Shown here in pieces: positions 46,256 to 51,022 of a stretch of DNA of 51,022 nucleotides. A model generated the notes under the pieces. The model worked only from the letters and a program-made list of their open reading frames with translations, was not told where the DNA came from and did not search any database. Origin of the DNA: Candidatus Krumholzibacteriota bacterium (GTDB taxonomy: Bacteria > Krumholzibacteriota > Krumholzibacteriia > Krumholzibacteriales > Krumholzibacteriaceae); NCBI GenBank assembly GCA_016932415.1, contig JAFGCX010000015.1, positions 1 to 51,022 of the forward strand. The letters run 5' to 3'. Positions within the stretch are counted from its first letter, which is position 1; the number at the start of each line of letters is the position of its first letter. A program made the position numbers and the translations under genes.

Positions 46256-48219
46256 GAAAGTCTTTTTTTGTAATAAAACTGTTTGTCGCGATCCTGTTGA
46301 TCGTTTCTCATGGACCGGTGATTGGAGAAGTATTTCTCGATGAGGAGGAAGTAGTCTTCAGGGTCAGAGCTACGGGGGCTACAAGGGTTTTTCTGGTCGG
46401 CGACTTCAATGAATGGAATCCGACCGTAGACCGGATGATAGCGACCGATGGTCTCTTTGAAATCAGACTCTTTCTTGTCACTGGAAAGTACAGATATATG
46501 TTTATCGTAGATGGTGAATCGATCGATGATCCTGTTTCCCCCGTTTACGATGAAGAAGGAAGGGCATTTTTCATTTTCAGGGAATTCGCCGATCAGTTCG
46601 AAATAGTCTTTTCCGACCTCGGCGGGGAAAATGAGAGGAGGATCAGCGGAGCCCTTCAGTATTCATTTGAAGGTTATCTGTTTGCCAATGAAGAGAGGCA
46701 AGGATCATTTTTCTCTCTTCCTATCTATCAATGTGGAGATAAGAATATCGAAGCTCAAATTGAGCCAGGATTCGAGTTCGATTGGGAAGAGCCCGAAAGG
46801 ATCGATTCCTATTTTCTCCGTGCTTCAGCAAGTTTCAGAACGGAGAGAGGAATGATCGGCGCTTTCAACAGGAGCGCGTCCCTCGATTACGGCGATCCGT
46901 TATCACTCTTTTCAGTATCAGGCCCATTTGACTATTCAGCGGGTCTTTTTACAAGGGGGGTCGAAGCTGAGGGAAAAGGTCCGTTTGGTTTTGACGGCAG
47001 AATATTTTACGCGAGCAGGATCGTAGGTTACGATCAACTCGAAAAGCCGGGATCAATATCATTACCGGTAAGTCCGGAAGATCTCGATGAAATCCAGTAT
47101 CTGCGCAGATCATCGCTTGATTCGGATATTTTCAGCTTCCGTATTGGTTCAGCGATGAGGGGGTTGTCATGCGATTATCTATTCAGATATGATATTGGCC
47201 CTTCTGGAAGGTTCTGGCAGGATCCGGATGACCAATATGCTCTCTTTACCGGTTATGAAAAAATGAGGATCGATGGTTTCCTGGCAGGGTATGTCATAAG
47301 TGATTGGATCGATATTGAAGCGGAGTATCTATCAGGAGTAACTGATCTTGTTTCACAGTACAGGACCGACCTTGACGGGACCGGTCAGATTCAATACCTC
47401 GACAGCAGGAGATGGGAAGAGGGAAAAAGAATCTATCTGGGGATCTCTTTCCACCGCGAGAAATTCGCTACCGATCTGTCTTGGTCCTCGAGCGAGTTAT
47501 CGGGAGACCCGATGCTCAGAGGAGGAAGGCGTAGAGATGAAAGAAACAGATATGCGGCCGATTTGAGACTCAAGGCGGGGGCGTACGACCTTGCTCTGGG
47601 CGCCAGGTCGGAGTCCTTTTCAGAAAATTCATCCGCTGAATATTTCTGGCTGGAAAAATGGAATTTCTGGCTTGATGGTGATGATCTCTCGGTAAGGCGC
47701 CTTCCTTTTCTTGAATCAAGGAACATAATTGAGACTTTCTTCTCCCTTAGCGAATCGGCAGGCGATTCGATGATGGTTGGGTATCAGACAAGAGGTCTGC
47801 TCTCGGTGAATTTTTCCGCGGATCCGGACAGGAACGATCGCAGAGTGACGGAATTTGTCATCAGAAAAGGTCTCAGCCTGGACAGGAATTTCTCGATACA
47901 TTTTGATGCCAGGCATATAATCTATGATGATCAGCGGATCGATCGGCGCGACAATTTCACAGATATCTGGGGAGCGTTATGCTGGAGAGGCGGAAAAGGT
48001 GGATGGATCGCTGTCGGGACTGGTGTATCTCCTTTGTATTTCGATAGATGGAGGTATTCACTTTCTCATTATGGCAGGGAAAGAGCGATTGCCGACAGAG
48101 GTGTCTTCAGGACTGAGAGTTACGAGACGGATATTATGCTTCTTGAGGATCTATATAGAGCTGAAAGGGCGATATCGGGGAACTGGAACATCACGATAGA
48201 AGCTGGTCTGGTTTTTTAA
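46252..48219 (+). CDS. Glycogen-binding (CBM48/AMPK-like) domain fused to a putative outer-membrane barrel
   Basis: 655 residues from the TTG at 46252 (GGGGGAG about nine bases upstream), overlapping the previous stop. The signal peptide ends near residue 24. Residues about 28-110 form an AMPK-beta-type glycogen-binding domain: VVFRVRATGATRVFLVGDFN, then EWNPTVDRM, GLFEIRLFLVTGKYRYMFIV and DGESIDDP. The conserved Trp of NEWNP and the K-Y-x-Y-x-F-x-V-D-G pattern are kept. The remaining ~530 residues have many amphipathic strands and a terminal aromatic-hydrophobic residue (ITIEAGLVF), so a 20-plus-strand barrel is likely. This pairing of domains in a single outer-membrane protein is unusual to me. 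Whether the domain faces the periplasm or the outside is unknown. Confidence 0.7.
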   Translation: MRKSFFVIKLFVAILLIVSHGPVIGEVFLDEEEVVFRVRATGATRVFLVGDFNEWNPTVDRMIATDGLFEIRLFLVTGKYRYMFIVDGESIDDPVSPVYDEEGRAFFIFREFADQFEIVFSDLGGENERRISGALQYSFEGYLFANEERQGSFFSLPIYQCGDKNIEAQIEPGFEFDWEEPERIDSYFLRASASFRTERGMIGAFNRSASLDYGDPLSLFSVSGPFDYSAGLFTRGVEAEGKGPFGFDGRIFYASRIVGYDQLEKPGSISLPVSPEDLDEIQYLRRSSLDSDIFSFRIGSAMRGLSCDYLFRYDIGPSGRFWQDPDDQYALFTGYEKMRIDGFLAGYVISDWIDIEAEYLSGVTDLVSQYRTDLDGTGQIQYLDSRRWEEGKRIYLGISFHREKFATDLSWSSSELSGDPMLRGGRRRDERNRYAADLRLKAGAYDLALGARSESFSENSSAEYFWLEKWNFWLDGDDLSVRRLPFLESRNIIETFFSLSESAGDSMMVGYQTRGLLSVNFSADPDRNDRRVTEFVIRKGLSLDRNFSIHFDARHIIYDDQRIDRRDNFTDIWGALCWRGGKGGWIAVGTGVSPLYFDRWRYSLSHYGRERAIADRGVFRTESYETDIMLLEDLYRAERAISGNWNITIEAGLVF

Positions 48220-48251
48220 GATATTTTTAAGTGATCGTCTTTCAGATATCG

Positions 48252-48280
48252 TTGCAAGCATCGATAAGCTGGGGTATATT
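48252..48280 (+). promoter_or_regulatory. Sigma70-like promoter for the two small CBM48 lipoproteins
   Basis: TTGCAA - 17 bases - TATATT lies in the 114-base gap between the barrel gene and the first small lipoprotein. It suggests that the lipoprotein pair can be expressed independently of the barrel gene. Confidence 0.6.
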
Positions 48281-48333
48281 AACAATATATCATCGATAGA
48301 GGAAATTGTGCTTACTCAGGCGCCGGTTATATC

Positions 48334-48726
48334 ATGAGGGCAAGGGCAGTAAAAAGGATACTTTCAATATTGATTCTGGTGACCACCTGCGTTTCATGCA
48401 CGTCTTTCATTGAGAAGGGGATCGAATCGCCCGTACAGGAGGATGGAAGTGTGATATTCAGGATGAGAAGCCGTTCGGCCAGGACCGTGCAGGTTGCCGG
48501 GGATTGGAACAACTGGGGGGCGGGGGACGCTGAATCAGGGGAAGTCCTGGTCGGATCGATGATATCTGTTGACGATGGATTGTGGGAACTGGCCGTTGAT
48601 CTTCCCCCCGGGAGATATCGGTACAGATTTGTAATAAATGAGAGGCGTTGCATAGTTGATCCGTCGAACCCCCGATTCGCAACGGATCATATGGGAGGAA
48701 AGGCATCTTTATTGATTGTGCCGTAG
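48334..48726 (+). CDS. Small lipoprotein with a glycogen-binding (CBM48-like) domain
   Basis: 130 residues. The signal peptide ends in CVSC (Cys22). The mature protein is one AMPK/CBM48-like domain: VIFRMRSRSARTVQVAGDWN, then NWGAGDA, then GLWELAVDLPPGRYRYRFVI and DPSNPRF. The sugar-contacting Trp of NNW and the R-Y-x-Y-x-F core are present. In known proteins this domain binds alpha-glucans such as glycogen or branched starch. As a lipoprotein it would present that site at the outer membrane. There is no clear ribosome site before the ATG. It is paired two bases upstream of a second such gene. Confidence 0.75.
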   Translation: MRARAVKRILSILILVTTCVSCTSFIEKGIESPVQEDGSVIFRMRSRSARTVQVAGDWNNWGAGDAESGEVLVGSMISVDDGLWELAVDLPPGRYRYRFVINERRCIVDPSNPRFATDHMGGKASLLIVP

Positions 48727-48728
48727 TT

Positions 48729-49139
48729 ATGGATAAAAAAATCGTATTATTAAAGGCCGTCGTATTTCTTTTTTTCGCGGTATCCATTGTCCTTTCGGGA
48801 TGCGCTCCCGGAGCGGGTTTCCGCGGTATGGTCGATCCAGGCGCGGGCCCGGAGATCACTGAAGAAGGTGTCAGGTTTTCCTTTTATTCGACAAAGGTGG
48901 ACAGGGTCTGTATTGCGGGCACATTCAATAACTGGTCGTCGTCGGCTGATCCTCTGTATGACAGGGAAGGTACCGGTCTCTGGACGATCGTATTGCCTCT
49001 CAAGCGGGGCAAATATGAATATAAATTCGTAATAGACGGAGATAAATGGATATCCGATCCAGGTAATAACGCAACCGTTGACGACGGTTTTGGTGGAAAC
49101 AATTCGGTGATCATAATCGGGATAGATCCGGGAGATTGA
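48729..49139 (+). CDS. Second small lipoprotein with a glycogen-binding (CBM48-like) domain
   Basis: 136 residues. The signal peptide ends in LSGC (Cys25). A linker of about 20 residues precedes one CBM48/AMPK-like domain (about 44-132): VRFSFYSTKVDRVCIAGTFN, then NWSSSADP, GLWTIVLPLKRGKYEYKFVI, DGDKWISDPGNN and FGGNNSVI. Conserved Trp residues (NNW, GLW, DKW) and the K-Y-x-Y-x-F-x-I-D-G pattern are intact. It is more typical of the family than its upstream neighbour, and the two are probably an old duplication. Confidence 0.8.
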   Translation: MDKKIVLLKAVVFLFFAVSIVLSGCAPGAGFRGMVDPGAGPEITEEGVRFSFYSTKVDRVCIAGTFNNWSSSADPLYDREGTGLWTIVLPLKRGKYEYKFVIDGDKWISDPGNNATVDDGFGGNNSVIIIGIDPGD

Positions 49140-49560
49140 GTATCGATGGGTCTATGGCAGGTTTATCATTCAATCGCGGGTGGGACCGGTTCCGATGTAT
49201 GATTACCGGATTTTCTTAAGAACAGTTATTCCAGAATGTTAGCTTTCATGTTGTGTTGCAATTTACTTGTCCATGTTGTATTTTGCTCTGGAATATGGAA
49301 GGATAAGAAGTAACTGCGGGGAAGAATCGGGACTTTTGTTCCACACTTTTCTGTCGATCAAAAAGAGTTTAGATCTGAAGACCATAGGAGATGCTTCGCA
49401 ATTCTATTAATGACAACATGATAGGTCTATGGGTCGCCTTGGTGATTATGAACCTCGGGAATGGAGCCGGAATTATTCGACCAAAGAAGCAGGGATCTGC
49501 GATTCAATCACCTCAAGAATCGGTCAGATGGCATATCCTTTGCCTTTATTAAATCCTAAT
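49140..49560 (+). other. Intergenic region or long leader before the Ig-repeat protein
   Basis: About 420 bases, AT-richer than the flanking genes. It holds a possible weak promoter at 49256. I see no T-run terminator, tRNA or known riboswitch core. In the frame of the next gene an open stretch runs back to a stop at 49408, so part of it may be coding if the ATG at 49429 is used. Confidence 0.4.
49256..49284 (+). promoter_or_regulatory. Possible weak promoter for the Ig-repeat gene
   Basis: TTGCAA - 17 bases - TATTTT in an AT-rich region. The nearest candidate start is at 49429, with others at 49561 and 49579. Confidence 0.3.
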
Positions 49561-51022
49561 ATGATGTATTATTACGACATGATAAGATCAAGCGGGTTAT
49601 CACGGGCGATACAATGGGATAAACGGATTATTCAGCGTATTGTTACGAGCATCGCCCTTTTATTTTTCTTTCCCGCTTTTCTTTCCGCCGCCCCCGGAAG
49701 CGGGACAGGGACGATCTCTCCCGATTCCGAAGTCACGGCGGGATCAAGCGGCAAATGGACTATAAGTTATACGGCAGCTGAGCCGTTCTCATCAGGTACT
49801 GTCCACCTTTCAATACCGGTCAACTGGTCTCATCCACAGATCTCCAATGGTTCAACTGCCGGTTACGTGACAGTCTCATCTGAAGGAACACTTGAGGGTG
49901 TTCCGGTCGTCATAGATGGCCGGATCATTAAAGTATATGTTGATACTCTCGATACAGGACAGAAGATCGATATAATCTATGGAGATGATTCTGTCTCATC
50001 TTCAGGTAACGCATCAGTCCAGAATCTGGTCGAGAGCGATGTCGAGTTGACCCTTCAATCCGATCCTTCGGGAGGATCGGTGGTTGAGATCGCCGTCTCT
50101 CCGACTATTGACATAGTAGCTGGACCGATCTTCAGGATTGTTTTTACCACTCCGCAGAGATCGTTCAAGGCTGACGGCGAAAGCGCCGTTATGAGGGTAA
50201 GGACGGAGGATCAATACGGCAATGCAAGCACCGTAGCATCGGCTCAGGATATACTTCTCTCCTCGACTTCCGGGACTGGAAGTTTTTCCCATCTCGGTGG
50301 AGGAAACTGGAGCGCGACTTCTTCAGTGACTATTTCCGCGGGTGAAGATACAGTCTCATTCTACTACAGGGATACAAAAGTCAACGAACCGGTGATCACC
50401 GCGTCGGGTTCCGGACAATCATGGACTGACGCTCAGCAACAGGCGATTGTAATTGCTGGAGATCCGGTGCAACTTCTGGCGACCCCGGAAGACTCGACGG
50501 TGACTGCCGGAGAGTATGCCAGGTTCCTTCTCAGGATCACAGATATCCACGACAATCCGACATCAGCCTCGCAGGACCAGACGATAACTCTGATGGCGGG
50601 AAGCGGAAGCAGTTTCTATCTAACCGGTGACCACGGCTCTACCATCAACAGTATCGTCATCCCTTCCGGTGATTCATCCGTGGAAGTTGATTACATGTAT
50701 ACAGTGATGAACGAGACTACAGGTTATCTCCTCGCTTTTTTCGATGGCGATGGTGTCCTTCCCAATCTTGACGCTTTTACGACTCTTGTATATATCCAGC
50801 CGGCAGCACTCGATGCAGCGTCATCGCAACTTTCCGTTGATAAATATTCAGTCACTGCCAACGCGACCGACCAGGTCGTCGTTACTGTGACTGCTACAGA
50901 CGCGTTCGGGAATCCTGTAAGTGGAGGGGCAGTCCTCCTTTCGGCTACCGACACCGGAGGCGGTAACGTGATAACGCAGCCTGTGGGGGTGACCGGTAGC
51001 GACGGAGTGGCGACGGGAAGCA
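49561..51022 (+). CDS. Large surface protein with bacterial Ig-like (invasin Big_1-type) repeats, cut by the window end
   Basis: Open from at least 49561 to the window end (487 codons seen). The start is uncertain: in-frame ATGs at 49429, 49561 and 49579 all lack a clear ribosome site. A hydrophobic signal segment (IVTSIALLFFFPAFLSA) ends near 49687, followed by AAPGSGTGTISPDSEVTAG. Ser/Thr/Gly-rich beta domains follow. The last ~95 residues (SVTANATDQVVVTVTATDAF, then GNPVSGGAVLLSA and GVTGSDGVATGS) are a clear Big_1-like Ig repeat. Two earlier units start at PVQLLATPEDSTVTAGEYAR and near VEIAVSPTIDIVAG. Such proteins are adhesins or stalks. Repeat number and C-terminal anchor lie outside the window. 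Confidence 0.75.
   Translation, partial: MMYYYDMIRSSGLSRAIQWDKRIIQRIVTSIALLFFFPAFLSAAPGSGTGTISPDSEVTAGSSGKWTISYTAAEPFSSGTVHLSIPVNWSHPQISNGSTAGYVTVSSEGTLEGVPVVIDGRIIKVYVDTLDTGQKIDIIYGDDSVSSSGNASVQNLVESDVELTLQSDPSGGSVVEIAVSPTIDIVAGPIFRIVFTTPQRSFKADGESAVMRVRTEDQYGNASTVASAQDILLSSTSGTGSFSHLGGGNWSATSSVTISAGEDTVSFYYRDTKVNEPVITASGSGQSWTDAQQQAIVIAGDPVQLLATPEDSTVTAGEYARFLLRITDIHDNPTSASQDQTITLMAGSGSSFYLTGDHGSTINSIVIPSGDSSVEVDYMYTVMNETTGYLLAFFDGDGVLPNLDAFTTLVYIQPAALDAASSQLSVDKYSVTANATDQVVVTVTATDAFGNPVSGGAVLLSATDTGGGNVITQPVGVTGSDGVATGS

Noticed and set aside
49410-49500. Possible tRNA-like or riboswitch fold (GGTCG...CGACC) before the Ig-repeat gene
   Set aside because: There is no T-arm or anticodon pattern and no known riboswitch core, and only a few pairs are visible.

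Overview
This is a 51-kb stretch of bacterial chromosome. It comes from a Gram-negative-type (diderm) organism, probably an uncultured lineage of the Fibrobacterota-Chlorobiota-Bacteroidota superphylum or a relative such as Krumholzibacteriota, Eisenbacteria, Latescibacterota or Zixibacteria. The placement is inferred from an LpxH-type lipid A enzyme, several PorV/PorQ-like or beta-barrel outer-membrane proteins, lipoproteins, and four exported proteins with a C-terminal FlgD-like/Por-secretion tail (a PNP or NPFN motif near its start and a final Arg). Coding density is high and nearly everything is on the + strand. About a third of the genes appear to use GTG or TTG starts. Many promoters fit sigma70 (TTGACA, 17-18 bp, TATAAT-like). 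No insertion sequence, phage, CRISPR array, tRNA or rRNA was found.

Layout. 1-5.5 kb: a secreted M6-peptidase-like protein whose zinc motif is destroyed, a PorV-like barrel, a convergent LpxH-like hydrolase and a small coiled-coil protein. 5.5-7 kb: a strong promoter, a rod-like structured RNA resembling 6S RNA, a possible ribosome-binding-site switch and the primary-type sigma factor. 7-16.3 kb: cell-wall hydrolases (M23, AMIN/amidase/LysM), a YbbR protein, a membrane-anchored PhnD-like protein, VanZ, HisRS, AspRS and two small envelope proteins. 16.3-21.3 kb: the conserved phoH - pgpH - ybeY - corC cluster. 21.4-27.3 kb: DUF502, MgtE, RecO and the two GlyRS subunits.

27.3-39.6 kb is accessory and envelope-oriented. 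It opens with a very strong promoter and a second candidate structured RNA ahead of a 1045-aa secreted protein whose arginine codons suggest high expression. Two paralogous lipoproteins, another sorting-tail protein, a DUF4438 protein and an active-looking subtilase with a sorting tail follow. 39.7-43.8 kb holds pyruvate phosphate dikinase, a CDP-alcohol phosphatidyltransferase and a DUF4388 protein.

43.8-51 kb is the most unusual part. Two outer-membrane-type proteins lead into three consecutive genes that each carry a glycogen-binding (AMPK/CBM48-type) domain: one fused to a putative beta-barrel and two on small lipoproteins. A large Ig-like-repeat surface protein, cut by the window edge, comes next. 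I could not recognise this cluster as a described system. The best candidates for new biology are this glycan-binding surface cluster, the two structured RNAs, and the sigma-factor leader with two alternative hairpins.
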